The notes under the pieces are model-generated. The model had not been told where the DNA came from. It saw only the letters and a program-made list of their open reading frames with translations, and made no database searches. Made by a program: the position numbers and the translations under genes. Shown here piece by piece: positions 19,249-29,129 of a DNA stretch of 64,000 bases. The DNA is from Pseudomonas sp. CFBP13508 (GTDB taxonomy: Bacteria > Pseudomonadota > Gammaproteobacteria > Pseudomonadales > Pseudomonadaceae), in the NCBI RefSeq assembly GCF_005233515.1, contig NZ_QFZZ01000003.1:463259-527258 (forward strand). Direction: 5' to 3'. Position 1 is the first letter of the stretch. Each line of letters opens with the position of its first letter.

Positions 19249-19375
19249 TCGGGTGTCCTCCTCTTATTGAATACGAGCACCGCAAGCGCTGCGGCGCTGT
19301 TCAAGAATTCTGCCCGGCCAGCCTGCACTTTCGGCCCGAGGCACCCGCCACCCTAAACCAGCGACCGGGTTTGTT

Positions 19376-19388
19376 TCAATATATTTGA
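19376..19388. promoter_or_regulatory. TCAA-TATAT-TTGA dyad between kauB and cupin genes
   Basis: A short perfect inverted repeat in the 236-bp divergent region, 128 bp from the aldehyde dehydrogenase start and 97 bp from the cupin start. On the minus strand it contains ATATTGA, a string also in the left arm of the dyad upstream of pauR, so it could be part of a shared operator. The match is too short to be secure. Confidence 0.25.
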
Positions 19389-19484
19389 CATAAGCTGGCC
19401 ATACGGCCTTGCGGTGTTCATTTTAATAAACATAGACTTTGGCCCATTCCAGCCAACGCGCCGTCATTAGCGGAGAAAACAACA

Positions 19485-19847
19485 ATGAACATCCAGAACG
19501 TCGTCGACATCAGCCTCGCCAGCAGCGAAGCCGAGCGCTATCGACCGGACCCGGCGAAAGTGCTAAAGGGCGATCCTGAGCAGGCGGTGTTTCATCAATA
19601 CGACAGCCCTTGTGGGCAAATGGGCGTGGGTGTGTGGGAAGGCGCGGTGGGTCAGTGGACGGTGAATTACACCGAGCATGAGTACTGCGAGATTCTGCAG
19701 GGGGTTTCGGTGTTGCGTGACAGCGATGGCAATGCCAAGACCTTGCGCGTTGGCGATCGCTTCGTGATTCCGGCGGGGTTTCGCGGAACCTGGGAAGTGC
19801 TGGAGGCTTGTCGCAAGGTTTATGTGATCTTTGAACAGAAGGCTTGA
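19485..19847 (+). CDS. Small cupin domain protein
   Basis: A single-domain cupin of 120 residues. The cupin motifs are visible as WTVNYTEHEYCEILQG (motif 1, with H and E candidates for metal binding) and GDRFVIPAGFRGTWEV (motif 2). Proteins of this type (DUF861/EutQ-like cupin_3) often sit beside amine catabolism genes; the role is not known. It is divergent from the aldehyde dehydrogenase gene. Confidence 0.85.
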   Translation: MNIQNVVDISLASSEAERYRPDPAKVLKGDPEQAVFHQYDSPCGQMGVGVWEGAVGQWTVNYTEHEYCEILQGVSVLRDSDGNAKTLRVGDRFVIPAGFRGTWEVLEACRKVYVIFEQKA

Positions 19848-19872
19848 GTCTTTGCGCTGATTTTATCGGCCT

Positions 19873-19924
19873 CTTCGCGAGCAGGCTCGCTCCCACATTC
19901 GAACGCATTTCATTGTGGGAGCGC
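19873..19924. repeat. Truncated REP doublet, family A
   Basis: The first arm (CGCGAGCAGGCTCGCTCCCAC) is complete. After 19 bp the second arm starts TGTGGGAGCG and then diverges into CAGGACAGG. Only half of the doublet is left, so the pair has decayed or been cut by a rearrangement. Confidence 0.8.
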
Positions 19925-19953
19925 AGGACAGGCAACACCAAATCCACGGCAAA

Positions 19954-19989
19954 CAAAAAAGGCCCGTATCTCACGATACGGGCCTTTTT
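19954..19989. terminator. Bidirectional terminator between cupin gene and rpmG
   Basis: A 10-bp perfect stem GGCCCGTATC/GATACGGGCC with a four-base TCAC loop, preceded by six A and followed by five T. It serves the rpmB-rpmG operon on the minus strand and can stop the cupin transcript from the plus strand. Confidence 0.93.
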
Positions 19990-20007
19990 CGCAGCCAGGA
20001 AAATCAA

Positions 20008-20163
20008 TTACTTGATTTTGCCTTCCTTGTACATCACGTGCTTGCGAACAACCGGATCATATTTCTTGATCTCGATTTTGTCCGGGGTAGTACGCTTGTT
20101 CTTGTCGGTAGTGTAGAAGTGACCAGTACCGGCGCTCGAGATCAAACGAATCAATTCACGCAT
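20008..20163 (-). CDS. rpmG: 50S ribosomal protein L33
   Basis: A 51-residue ribosomal protein read directly from the complement: [20 protein letters not shown] at the start, then a lysine-rich body ending in MYKEGKIK. It is the cysteine-free (zinc-independent) L33 form. The gene follows rpmB by 11 bp, and a terminator lies 18 bp after its stop codon. Confidence 0.97.
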   Translation of the reverse strand: MRELIRLISSAGTGHFYTTDKNKRTTPDKIEIKKYDPVVRKHVMYKEGKIK

Positions 20164-20174
20164 GATTAGCTCCC

Positions 20175-20408
20175 TTAAATCTTGCCATCGCGGCGAAGTT
20201 CGGCGAGCACGACAGTGATGCCACGCTTGTCGATGATACGCATGCCTTTGGCAGATACGCGCAGACGCACAAAACGTTTCTCTTCTTCAACCCAGAAGCG
20301 GTGATGCTGCAGGTTCGGCAGGAAACGACGACGGGTTTTGTTGTTTGCGTGGGAAATGTTATTCCCAGTCACCGGACCCTTACCGGTAACTTGACATACT
20401 CTCGACAT
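20175..20408 (-). CDS. rpmB: 50S ribosomal protein L28
   Basis: A 77-residue ribosomal protein with the family start [20 protein letters not shown] and the [13 protein letters not shown] segment. It has the usual gamma-proteobacterial length and pairs with rpmG in an rpmB-rpmG operon. It begins the transcript; a leader with two hairpins lies directly upstream. Confidence 0.97.
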   Translation of the reverse strand: MSRVCQVTGKGPVTGNNISHANNKTRRRFLPNLQHHRFWVEEEKRFVRLRVSAKGMRIIDKRGITVVLAELRRDGKI

Positions 20409-20431
20409 GCCTCAGCCCTCTAAAACCACAT

Positions 20432-20487
20432 GCCCAACCCGGCATGGGTTGGCCGCTTAATCTCTCAGTCATTTGGCGCCAGGCGCC
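20432..20487 (-). promoter_or_regulatory. Hairpins in the rpmB leader; remainder of the rpmB/dppA gap
   Basis: The 446-bp gap between rpmB and the peptide-binding protein gene (20409-20854) has no convincing gene. Near rpmB it holds a CCAACCC/GGGTTGG stem (20434-20452) that would form 26 nt before the rpmB start, and a GGCGCC-A-GGCGCC palindrome at 20475-20487. These could be leader structures for control of L28/L33 synthesis. The rest, to 20854, must contain the rpmB and dppA promoters, but I could not place them. Confidence 0.4.
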
Positions 20488-20854
20488 GCGTTTCTTTAGA
20501 GGTCTTACCGGCTACACCTACAGTGAAGGAACCGGGCCCCTAGAAAAGAGCGCTGCTTTATACCAGAAAGACCGGGGTGCAACAACAATCGGTGTGCAAT
20601 CAATCGGCAAAAGGGCGATTTTTTCCGCCGCAAACGCCTTGGACAAAGGCTGCGGCCAGTTTTGACCACTCGTCGCAGAAATCCCGCCCTACAGCCGATT
20701 CAGACTTTTCATCTGGCTGCCCACGTTCGAAACCGCGAAAGAGTGCGCCTGAAAATGCAAAAAGGGGATAGTCATTTGCAATTCAGAGCTCTAGGGTAGG
20801 ACTTTTCCAGACTGCACTTGCAGATGGGCCTTCGATCTGTAAAGGAAACCGACC

Positions 20855-22441
20855 ATGCGCCTCGCTGCCCTACCCCTGTTACTCGCTCCGCTGTTGCTAA
20901 GCCCCCTCGCCCAGGCCGCCGCGCTGAGCGTGTGTACCGAGGCCAGTCCCGAAGGGTTCGACGTGGTGCAGTACAACTCGCTGACCACCACCAATGCTTC
21001 GGCCGATGTGCTGATGAACCGTCTGGTGGATTTCGACACTGCCAGTGGCAAGGTCATCCCGAGCCTGGCCGACAGTTGGGAAGTCAGCACCGACGGCCTG
21101 ACGTATGTATTCAAGCTGCACCCGCAGGTGAAATTTCATACAACCGACTACTTCAAACCGAGCCGCGAGCTGAGTGCCGAAGACGTCAAGTTCAGCTTCG
21201 ACCGCATGCTCGACCCGGCCAACCCCTGGCACAAAGTCGCCCAGAGCGGCTTCCCCCATGCGCAGTCGATGCAGCTACCGACTCTGATCAAGAAAATCGA
21301 CGCCCTCGACCCGTTGACCGTGCGCTTTACTCTCGACCATCCGGATTCGACTTTCCTCGCGACCCTGAGCATGGGCTTCGCCTCGATCTATTCCGCCGAA
21401 TACGCTGACAAACTGATGAAGGCCGGCGCGACCGACAAACTCAACAGCCAGCCGATCGGCACCGGCCCGTTCGTGTTCAACCGTTTCCAGAAAGACGCGG
21501 CGATCCGCTACAAGGCCAACCCGGAATATTTCCGTGGCAAACCTGCCGTCGACCCATTGATCTTCGCCATCACGCCGGACGCCAACGTGCGCCTGCAAAA
21601 GCTGCGGCGCAATGAATGCCAGATCGCCCTGTCGCCAAAACCATTGGACGTACAGGCTGCGCTGAAGGAACTGTCGCTGAAAGTCGAAAAGACTGACGCT
21701 TTCATGACCGCTTTCGTGGGCATCAACAGCCAGCATCCGCCACTGGACAAACCGGAAGTGCGCCAGGCGATCAACCTCGCTTTCGACAAGGCCAACTACA
21801 TCAAAGCCGTGTTCGAAGACACCGCCGAAGCGGCCAACGGCCCGTACCCGCCGAACACCTGGAGCTATGCCAAGAACCTGCCGGGCTATCCACACGACGT
21901 GGCCAAAGCCAAGGCGCTGCTGGCCAAGGCCGGCTTGAAGGATGGCTTCCAGACCACAATCTGGACGCGGCCGTCGGGCAGCCTGCTCAACCCGAACCCG
22001 AGCCTCGGCGCGCAGATGCTGCAATCGGATCTGGCCGAGATCGGCATTCAGGCTGAGATCCGTGTGATCGAATGGGGCGAGCTGATTCGACGCGCCAAGG
22101 CCGGCGAGCATGACCTGCTGTTCATGGGCTGGGCCGGCGACAACGGCGACCCGGACAATTTCCTCACGCCGCAATTTTCCTGCGCAGCAGTGAAGTCCGG
22201 GACCAACTTCGCACGGTACTGCAACGCCGACCTGGACAAGCTGATCAGCGCCGGCAAGACCACCAGCGAACAAGGCGTGCGCACCAAGCTGTATGAACAG
22301 GCACAGGCGCAGATCCAGCAGCAGGCGTTGTGGCTGCCACTGGCGCACCCGACGGCCTACGCTTTGACGCGCAAGGATGTTCAGGGTTATTCCGTCAGCC
22401 CGTTCGGACGGCAGGATTATTCCAAGGTCAGCCTCAAATAA
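20855..22441 (+). CDS. Peptide ABC transporter substrate-binding protein
   Basis: A 528-residue periplasmic binding protein of the SBP_bac_5 (DppA/OppA) family that would deliver di- or oligopeptides to an ABC importer. An N-terminal signal peptide ends near LAQAAALS. The family signature region is PSLADSWEVSTDGLTYVFKL at about residues 69-88, with LSAEDVKFSFDRM after it. AAAGGA lies 9 nt before the ATG. No permease genes are adjacent, so it relies on a Dpp system elsewhere, as other orphan DppA paralogs in Pseudomonas do. Confidence 0.92.
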   Translation: MRLAALPLLLAPLLLSPLAQAAALSVCTEASPEGFDVVQYNSLTTTNASADVLMNRLVDFDTASGKVIPSLADSWEVSTDGLTYVFKLHPQVKFHTTDYFKPSRELSAEDVKFSFDRMLDPANPWHKVAQSGFPHAQSMQLPTLIKKIDALDPLTVRFTLDHPDSTFLATLSMGFASIYSAEYADKLMKAGATDKLNSQPIGTGPFVFNRFQKDAAIRYKANPEYFRGKPAVDPLIFAITPDANVRLQKLRRNECQIALSPKPLDVQAALKELSLKVEKTDAFMTAFVGINSQHPPLDKPEVRQAINLAFDKANYIKAVFEDTAEAANGPYPPNTWSYAKNLPGYPHDVAKAKALLAKAGLKDGFQTTIWTRPSGSLLNPNPSLGAQMLQSDLAEIGIQAEIRVIEWGELIRRAKAGEHDLLFMGWAGDNGDPDNFLTPQFSCAAVKSGTNFARYCNADLDKLISAGKTTSEQGVRTKLYEQAQAQIQQQALWLPLAHPTAYALTRKDVQGYSVSPFGRQDYSKVSLK

Positions 22442-22475
22442 CCTGTCTGACACAAACCGGTGGATGTAAACAATC

Positions 22476-22566
22476 TGTGGGAGCGAGCCTGCTCGCGAAA
22501 GCGGTCTGTCAGCAAACAATGATGCTGACTGATACAACGCCTTCGCGAGCAGGCTCGCTCCCACAG
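22476..22566. repeat. REP-type inverted doublet, family A
   Basis: Two facing GTGGGAGCGAGCCTGCTCGC units about 40 bp apart between the convergent peptide-binding protein gene and radC. Confidence 0.9.
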
Positions 22567-22588
22567 GGTCCAGAATTGGCGCCGAGAA

Positions 22589-23263
22589 CTACATCCAGCC
22601 ACACTCCGCCATCGACAGCGGTTCGCCATCTCCGACGATGAAGTGATCGAGCACTCGCACGTCAATCAGCTCCAGCGCTTTCTGCAGGCGCTTGGTCAGC
22701 AGCCGATCGGCCTGACTCGGATCGGTGTTGCCGGACGGATGGTTGTGACAGAGGATCACCGCTGCGGCGTTATTGGCCAGCGCGCGCTTCACCACCTCCC
22801 GGGGGTGCACGCTGGTGTTGTCGATCGAGCCGCGAAACAGCGCCTCGAAATTCAGCACCTGGTGCTTTGAATCGAGAAACAGGCAGCCGAATACCTCGTG
22901 CGGCTCATGTCGCAGCATCGCCTTGAGGTAATCGCGGACGACCTGAGGGTTCTCCAGCGCCGGTTTCTGCCGTGAGCGCTCGGCCAGATGGCGCTTGCTC
23001 ATTTCCTGCGCGGCTTGCAGTTGGGCGAACTTGGCCGGGCCGAGGCCCAATTGTTTGCTGAATGCGTCCTGATCGGCCTCAAGCAGCAAACGCAGGCCAC
23101 CGAATTGCGTCAGCAGATGCCTGGCAAGGTCGACTGCGCTTTTTCCGGGCAATCCGGTGCGCAGAAAAATCGCCAACAGCTCAGCGTCCGAAAGACTCCC
23201 TGCGCCGTGTTCCAACAGCCTTTCCCGCGGCCGTTCCGCCGCCGGCCAATCGCGAATACTCAT
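22589..23263 (-). CDS. radC: RadC family (JAMM/MPN) protein
   Basis: A 224-residue protein with an N-terminal helix-hairpin-helix-like region and a C-terminal JAMM metalloprotease-fold domain. The zinc motif H173-x-H175-x10-D186 lies in [15 protein letters not shown], with the catalytic-type Glu upstream in HEPHEVFG. RadC was named for a supposed role in DNA repair that is no longer accepted for E. coli; the true function is unclear. A perfect AGGAGGT lies 5 nt before the ATG; the longer frame to 23446 overlaps the coaBC promoter and start region and is rejected. Divergent from coaBC. Confidence 0.95.
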   Translation of the reverse strand: MSIRDWPAAERPRERLLEHGAGSLSDAELLAIFLRTGLPGKSAVDLARHLLTQFGGLRLLLEADQDAFSKQLGLGPAKFAQLQAAQEMSKRHLAERSRQKPALENPQVVRDYLKAMLRHEPHEVFGCLFLDSKHQVLNFEALFRGSIDNTSVHPREVVKRALANNAAAVILCHNHPSGNTDPSQADRLLTKRLQKALELIDVRVLDHFIVGDGEPLSMAECGWM

Positions 23264-23396
23264 AGCACCTCCTTGTCTGTGGGCGCCGCTGTTCCGTAGC
23301 GGTCGCTGTGATATCGTAGCCCATCTTTTTGGCGGTCGATTCAACCCTGGGGAGGGGCATCGCGCCGCAGTCATCAACGAAATGAAAGGCAGACCT

Positions 23397-24605
23397 ATGC
23401 AGCGGCTGTATCGGAAACGCATCGTTCTGGGCGTCGGCGGCGGCATTGCGGCCTACAAGAGCGCCGATCTGGTTCGCCGCCTGATCGACCAGGGTGCCGA
23501 AGTGCGCGTGGTCATGACCCATGGCGGCGCCGAATTCATCACCCCGCTGACCATGCAGGCCCTGTCGGGCCACCCGGTTCACCTCGACTTGCTCGACCCT
23601 GCCGCCGAAGCCGCCATGGGCCATATCGAGCTGGCGAAATGGGCCGATCTGGTGCTGATCGCCCCGGCCACCGCCGACCTGATCGCCCGCCTGGCCCAAG
23701 GCATTGCCAACGATCTGCTGACCACATTGGTGCTGGCCACCGACGCCGTGGTTGCTGTCGCGCCAGCAATGAATCAGGCGATGTGGCGCGACCCGGCGAC
23801 CCAGGCCAACCTGCAACTGCTCGAAAGCCGTGGCCTGAAGACTTTCGGCCCGGCCTCGGGCAGCCAGGCCTGCGGCGACGTCGGCATGGGCCGCATGATG
23901 GAAGCCACCGATCTGGCGCTGCTCGCCGCTGATTGCTTCCAGCGCCAGGCCCTGACCGGCAAGCATGTGGTGATCACCGCCGGCCCGACTCAGGAAAACA
24001 TCGACCCGGTGCGCTACATCACCAACCACAGCTCCGGCAAAATGGGTTTTGCCCTCGCCGAAGCAGCCGTGGAAGCCGGTGCCCGTGTCACGTTGATCAG
24101 CGGCCCGGTGCACCTGCCGACGCCGGATCGCGTGACGCGGATCGATGTGGTCAGCGCCCGCGACATGCTCGCCGCCTGCGAATCTGCCATGCCTTGCGAT
24201 GTGTTCATCTCGTCGGCAGCGGTGGCGGACTATCGCCCTGAAGTCGTCGCCCCGCATAAACTCAAGAAAGATCCTACGAGCGGTGACGGCTTCGTCCTGC
24301 AAATGGTGCGCAACCCGGACATCCTTGCCACTATCGCGACCCGTCCCGACCGTCCGTTCAGTGTCGGCTTCGCTGCCGAAACCGAACACCTGCTCGACTA
24401 CGCTGCACGCAAGCTGAAGGACAAGAATCTCGATCTGATCGTCGCCAACGACGTCGCCAACCCGAGCATCGGTTTCAACAGCGAAGAAAACGCCTGCAGC
24501 GTCATCGACCGTGAGCTGCACGCCACGGTTTTCGCCCAGACCAGCAAGAGCAAGATTGCTCGCCAACTGGTCACTTTTATCGCCGAACGTCTGAACCAGG
24601 TTTAA
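23397..24605 (+). CDS. coaBC: Bifunctional phosphopantothenoylcysteine decarboxylase / phosphopantothenate-cysteine ligase
   Basis: A 402-residue two-domain enzyme (Dfp) for two successive steps of coenzyme A synthesis. The N-terminal FMN-dependent CoaC half carries the catalytic His in MGHIELAKW, the PAMN motif in [10 protein letters not shown] and the Cys loop [13 protein letters not shown]. The C-terminal CoaB half begins near [18 protein letters not shown], with NHSSGKMG. The ATG at 23397 gives the normal length; an ATG at 23382 is possible. dut follows 5 bp downstream, so the two are probably co-transcribed. Confidence 0.97.
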   Translation: MQRLYRKRIVLGVGGGIAAYKSADLVRRLIDQGAEVRVVMTHGGAEFITPLTMQALSGHPVHLDLLDPAAEAAMGHIELAKWADLVLIAPATADLIARLAQGIANDLLTTLVLATDAVVAVAPAMNQAMWRDPATQANLQLLESRGLKTFGPASGSQACGDVGMGRMMEATDLALLAADCFQRQALTGKHVVITAGPTQENIDPVRYITNHSSGKMGFALAEAAVEAGARVTLISGPVHLPTPDRVTRIDVVSARDMLAACESAMPCDVFISSAAVADYRPEVVAPHKLKKDPTSGDGFVLQMVRNPDILATIATRPDRPFSVGFAAETEHLLDYAARKLKDKNLDLIVANDVANPSIGFNSEENACSVIDRELHATVFAQTSKSKIARQLVTFIAERLNQV

Positions 24606-24610
24606 TTTAC

Positions 24611-25066
24611 ATGCACGCTTTGCAAGCCAAGATCCTCGACCCACGCATCGGCACCGAATTCCCGCTGCCGCAATACGCCACCCCGGGCTCCGCCGGCCTC
24701 GACCTGCGCGCCATGCTGGAACAGGACATCGTGATCAAACCGGGTGAAACCGTGCTGATTCCTACAGGCCTGTCGGTGTACATCGGCGACCCGAATCTCG
24801 CCGCGCTGATCCTGCCGCGCTCGGGCATGGGCCACAAACACGGCATCGTGCTGGGCAATCTGGTCGGCCTGATCGACTCCGACTACCAGGGCCCGCTGAT
24901 GGTCTCCTGCTGGAACCGCGGCCAGAGCGACTTCACCATGACCGTCGGCGAACGCTTGGCGCAATTGGTGCTGGTGCCGGTGGTGCAGGCGCATTTCGAA
25001 ATGGTTGAAGAGTTTGTCGAGACCGAGCGCGGTACCGGTGGTTTTGGCCATACCGGCACCAAATAA
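24611..25066 (+). CDS. dut: dUTP diphosphatase
   Basis: Trimeric dUTPase of 151 residues that hydrolyses dUTP to dUMP, keeping uracil out of DNA and supplying thymidylate synthesis. All five family motifs are present: [33 protein letters not shown] and the C-terminal [10 protein letters not shown] arm. The start is 5 bp after the coaBC stop codon. A GC-rich palindrome (25081-25112) follows. Confidence 0.97.
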   Translation: MHALQAKILDPRIGTEFPLPQYATPGSAGLDLRAMLEQDIVIKPGETVLIPTGLSVYIGDPNLAALILPRSGMGHKHGIVLGNLVGLIDSDYQGPLMVSCWNRGQSDFTMTVGERLAQLVLVPVVQAHFEMVEEFVETERGTGGFGHTGTK

Positions 25067-25080
25067 CCGGATAGAAATTA

Positions 25081-25112
25081 TTGTGGTGAGGGGGCTTATC
25101 CCCTCACCACAA
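25081..25112. repeat. TTGTGGTGAGGGG palindrome downstream of dut
   Basis: A perfect 13-bp inverted repeat TTGTGGTGAGGGG/CCCCTCACCACAA around GCTTAT. The GTGGTGAGGGG arm is also part of the family C doublet at 17538-17704, so this looks like a single unit of that repeat. It may end the coaBC-dut transcript, although no T run follows on the plus strand. Confidence 0.6.
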
Positions 25113-25311
25113 AAAATGCACTACATCGGCAGCAGGTTTTAACACCGTAAATCAAGGTTTTGCTGGTCGCGAGCCCGGTCCGCCGAGGCATCATGGCCCT
25201 TTCATAGCACGAACTCTCTGTGGAAAACGCCGTCATACCCTTCAGTTTGAGCCTGCCGTCGAACATTTCGTCGGTCTGTCCCGCCCTTTTCGAGATGGAG
25301 CATGTCCACAG

Positions 25312-26709
25312 ATGAGCACCCCCGCCAAGATCGCCCCGAAGCTGCCTGACAGCATTTTCCGCGCCTACGACATTCGCGGCACCGTGCCGGAATACCTCAA
25401 CGGTGAAACCGCCTACTGGATCGGCCGTGCCATCGGCTCGCAGAGCCTGGCCCAGGGCGAACCGAATGTTTCGGTCGGTCGCGACGGTCGCCTGTCCGGC
25501 CCGGAGCTGGTCGCGGAACTCATTCGCGGCATCGCCGAGAGCGGTTGCCACGTCAGCGATGTCGGCCTGGTGCCAACGCCAGCGCTGTATTACGCCGCCA
25601 ACGTGCTGGCCGGCAAGTCCGGGGTGATGCTCACCGGTAGCCACAATCCGTCGAACTACAACGGTTTCAAAATCGTCATCGCCGGCGACACCCTCGCCAA
25701 CGAGCAGATTCAGGTGCTCCACGAGCGCATCAAGAACAATGACCTGAGCAGCGGCCAGGGCAGCGTCACTCAGGTCGAAATCCTCGACCGCTACAACACC
25801 GAAATCGTCCAGGACATCAAACTGGCCCGCCGCCTGAAAGTCGTGGTCGACTGCGGCAACGGCGCGGCCGGCGTGATCGCCCCGCAACTGATCGAAGCGC
25901 TGAACTGCGAAGTCATCCCGCTGTTCTGCGAAGTCGACGGCAACTTCCCCAACCATCACCCGGACCCGGGCAAACCGGAAAACCTCGTCGACCTGATCGC
26001 CAAGGTCAAGGAAACCAACGCCGATATCGGTCTGGCCTTCGACGGTGACGGCGACCGCGTCGGCGTGGTGACCAACACCGGCAGCATCGTCTACCCGGAC
26101 CGTCTGCTGATGCTGTTCGCTCGCGACGTAGTGGCGCGTAACCCGGACGCGGAAATCATCTTCGACGTCAAATGCACCCGTCGCCTGGTGCCGCTGATCA
26201 AGGAATACGGCGGTCGGCCGCTAATGTGGAAGACCGGTCACTCGTTGATCAAAAAGAAAATGAAACAATCCGGCGCGCTGTTGGCCGGCGAAATGAGCGG
26301 GCACATCTTCTTCAAGGAGCGCTGGTTCGGTTTCGACGACGGCATCTACAGCGCCGCACGTCTGCTGGAGATCCTCAGCAAGGAAAAATCCACTGCGGAA
26401 GAGCTGTTTGCGACCTTCCCGAACGATATTTCCACGCCGGAAATCAATATCCATGTGACCGAAGAGAGCAAATTCAGCATCATTGATGCACTGCACGATG
26501 CTCAGTGGGGCGAAGGCGCCGACCTGACCACCATCGACGGCGTGCGGGTCGATTACGCCAAAGGCTGGGGCCTGGTGCGCGCATCCAACACCACACCGGT
26601 GCTGGTGCTGCGCTTCGAGGCCGATGACGAGGCTGAACTGCAGCGCATCAAGGATGTGTTCCACGCCCAACTGAAACGCGTTGCACCTGATCTCCAATTA
26701 CCGTTCTGA
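25312..26709 (+). CDS. algC: Phosphomannomutase/phosphoglucomutase AlgC
   Basis: Bifunctional alpha-D-phosphohexomutase of 465 residues that supplies mannose-1-P and glucose-1-P for alginate, LPS and other surface polysaccharides. The phosphoserine is S110 in TGSHNPSNYNGFK, the Mg2+ loop is DGDGDRVG, the sugar-binding GEMSGHIFF block follows, and the C-terminal phosphate loop is VRASNTTPVL. It is the short form, not the long version with an N-terminal extension found in some Pseudomonas. argB follows 17 bp downstream. Confidence 0.97.
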   Translation: MSTPAKIAPKLPDSIFRAYDIRGTVPEYLNGETAYWIGRAIGSQSLAQGEPNVSVGRDGRLSGPELVAELIRGIAESGCHVSDVGLVPTPALYYAANVLAGKSGVMLTGSHNPSNYNGFKIVIAGDTLANEQIQVLHERIKNNDLSSGQGSVTQVEILDRYNTEIVQDIKLARRLKVVVDCGNGAAGVIAPQLIEALNCEVIPLFCEVDGNFPNHHPDPGKPENLVDLIAKVKETNADIGLAFDGDGDRVGVVTNTGSIVYPDRLLMLFARDVVARNPDAEIIFDVKCTRRLVPLIKEYGGRPLMWKTGHSLIKKKMKQSGALLAGEMSGHIFFKERWFGFDDGIYSAARLLEILSKEKSTAEELFATFPNDISTPEINIHVTEESKFSIIDALHDAQWGEGADLTTIDGVRVDYAKGWGLVRASNTTPVLVLRFEADDEAELQRIKDVFHAQLKRVAPDLQLPF

Positions 26710-26726
26710 TCCACCCGGAGCCCTGA

Positions 26727-27632
<906 letters not shown>

Positions 27633-27648
27633 TCGCTAATAGCTGAAA

Positions 27649-27740
27649 GCAAAAGATCGCGGCCTTCGGCAGCTCCTACGGGGATTTCGCACATGCGAGA
27701 ATCCGCTTTTGCAGGAACTGACGAAGGCTGCGATTTTTTG
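27649..27740. repeat. Imperfect inverted repeat pair, family B (GATCGCAGCCTTCGGCAGCTCC)
   Basis: Left arm reads AAAAGATCGCGGCCTTCGGC followed by AGCTCCTAC; the right arm near 27711-27740 is the decayed complement ending GAAGGCTGCGATTTTTTG. It lies after argB and is the most diverged of the family B doublets in the window (others at 29036 and 42296; a single unit at 49104). Confidence 0.75.
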
Positions 27741-27840
27741 GTGCGCGCAGGAAAAGCCTGACTCGATACAGCGAAACGTCCGACATCCACTCAGAACAAA
27801 TCTCCATAGGATCTTCCTCTCATCCAACGGAGATTCACTC

Positions 27841-28071
27841 ATGCAGAAAGATTACGTTCCCTACGGCAGCGATGTTTCAGCAGGCACCTACGAATGCGTG
27901 GACTGCGGCCATCGTTATTCCAATCAAGCCAAAACCTCTATGCCACCCTGCCCGCAGTTCAGGAAAACGGCGCATGTCCTGAACGGCTGGAAAACCCTCA
28001 CCGGCCAGGGTGACGCCCCACAAGATCCGTACCCGGAAAAATCCGAAAAGCCGGCTGCCAGCAAAAAATAA
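27841..28071 (+). CDS. Zinc-ribbon-like small protein with an incomplete Cys set
   Basis: A 76-residue hypothetical protein. It contains ECVDCGHRY and, 15 residues later, PPCPQF: three of the four Cys expected for a CxxC...CxxC zinc ribbon, with the last Cys replaced (CPQF instead of CPxC). The C-terminus is charged and proline-rich. The ATG has CGGAG about 7 nt upstream. It stands 18 bp before the next gene, so the three genes 27841-29041 may form an operon. Function is unknown. Confidence 0.75.
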   Translation: MQKDYVPYGSDVSAGTYECVDCGHRYSNQAKTSMPPCPQFRKTAHVLNGWKTLTGQGDAPQDPYPEKSEKPAASKK

Positions 28072-28089
28072 TTCCGGAGCGCCTGAGCC

Positions 28090-28662
28090 ATGCAGATCTC
28101 GTTCATGATCGACGCCGACGCTTTCGAGCAGGAACAAAAAGAACCGGTAAAAAAGACCTTGCGCATCGGCGACGCTGAAATCGCCCATGCGCTGGAGCGC
28201 ATCGCCAAAGCCAGTCTGACCGAATACCTGAAAATGCTGGTCGAGGGCGGCATGCCCAGCCGGGCGGACGAAGCCAAGCAGGATCGCCTGCTGTATCTGA
28301 TCCAGAGTTACTTCGGGCAAACCCTGCCGACCGAATCGCAGATCTCGACGATCTTTCAACTGACCCAGAGCCAAAGCAAAACCCTGTTGAAGAACACCGT
28401 ATCGCGCTTTCGCAATCAGCTCGACGACATCCTGCAGCACAGCATGCGCGCAGTGATCGAGTCCGCCGAACATGCGCAAAACGTGTTTCTGGTGGTGATC
28501 AGCTCGGACGTGATCCGCGATGAATTGAACATGCTCATCACCCAGAACGAGCCGACCTTCAAACCCATCACCAAACGCAAGGGCAGCGCCGGGCAATTCG
28601 AGATCAGCGAAGATTCCCACGCATTGCTCTGTGCAACGCTGGGTCTGAATGCCGTTCAGTGA
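28090..28662 (+). CDS. Hypothetical protein, 190 residues
   Basis: I do not recognise this protein. It is soluble, helical and rich in charged residues and Gln, with no signal peptide or membrane segment. The central part (YFGQTLPTESQISTIFQLTQ) has the cadence of a helix-turn-helix, followed by a long amphipathic helix, and a hydrophobic strand VFLVVISSDVI follows. CGGAG lies upstream of the ATG. Its last 14 bp overlap the next gene, implying translational coupling with a three-helix membrane protein. Confidence 0.8.
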   Translation: MQISFMIDADAFEQEQKEPVKKTLRIGDAEIAHALERIAKASLTEYLKMLVEGGMPSRADEAKQDRLLYLIQSYFGQTLPTESQISTIFQLTQSQSKTLLKNTVSRFRNQLDDILQHSMRAVIESAEHAQNVFLVVISSDVIRDELNMLITQNEPTFKPITKRKGSAGQFEISEDSHALLCATLGLNAVQ

Positions 28663-29041
28663 CATCGTCGCGGTCAGTGGCTTGCTGCTGACCCTGACCA
28701 CGTTCATGTTCAATCTGGCGTGGCCGGCGCTCAATGAAGCGCTGGCTGAGGATGAATTTCAAAAAGGTTCGCAGGCCCGCAAGCGCAGTCGAGACAAGGT
28801 GATGGCTGCTTTCTACTGGCGAGCATTGCCATTGACGTGCGCTTTCGTGGCGCTGTTTTACGTTAACTTGCCGGCAGCAGTCGGGATCATGCGCAGCAGC
28901 ACGCTGGACCTTTGGGATTTCGATGTGGATCGCACGTTGTACGTGATGGTGGTTGTTGCGCTATTGGTGTTTGCGCTGGTCAATGTCGGATTGGCGCTGA
29001 GACTGCTCAGGAAATGGCAAAAACTGCGTAGACCACTGTAG
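28649..29041 (+). CDS. Small membrane protein, 130 residues
   Basis: Unrecognised integral membrane protein with three probable transmembrane segments: about residues 4-25 (IVAVSGLLLTLTTFMFNLAW), 60-82 and 96-117. A basic cytoplasmic-type loop lies between the first two (QARKRSRDKV) and a basic tail at the end. The gene starts within the 3' end of the preceding one (14-bp overlap). A family B repeat doublet follows directly and includes the stop codon region. Confidence 0.78.
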   Translation: MPFSDIVAVSGLLLTLTTFMFNLAWPALNEALAEDEFQKGSQARKRSRDKVMAAFYWRALPLTCAFVALFYVNLPAAVGIMRSSTLDLWDFDVDRTLYVMVVVALLVFALVNVGLALRLLRKWQKLRRPL

Positions 29042-29122
29042 GAGCTGCCGAAGGCTGCGATCTTTTGATCTTGATCCTGAAAAACAAGATCAAAAGATCG
29101 CAGCCTTCGGCAGCTCCTACAG
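29036..29122. repeat. Inverted repeat pair, family B
   Basis: A nearly perfect doublet: CTGTAGGAGCTGCCGAAGGC with GCGATCTTTTGATC, and 11 bp later its complement. It begins at the stop codon of the membrane-protein gene and ends 8 bp before the pyrE stop codon, filling the whole convergent intergenic region. It could act as a terminator for both. Confidence 0.9.
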
Positions 29123-29129
29123 GTATGGA

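Noticed and set aside
17803..19356. Plus-strand frame of 517 codons opposite the aldehyde dehydrogenase
   Set aside because: Antisense composition and full overlap with kauB.
23157..23396. N-terminal extension of coaBC in the same frame
   Set aside because: The extra 80 codons run antisense through radC and the shared promoter region; the 402-residue product from 23397 matches the family length.
25200..25311. AlgR box upstream of algC
   Set aside because: CATTTCGTCGG near 25268 resembles CCGTTCGTC only partly; not enough for a call.
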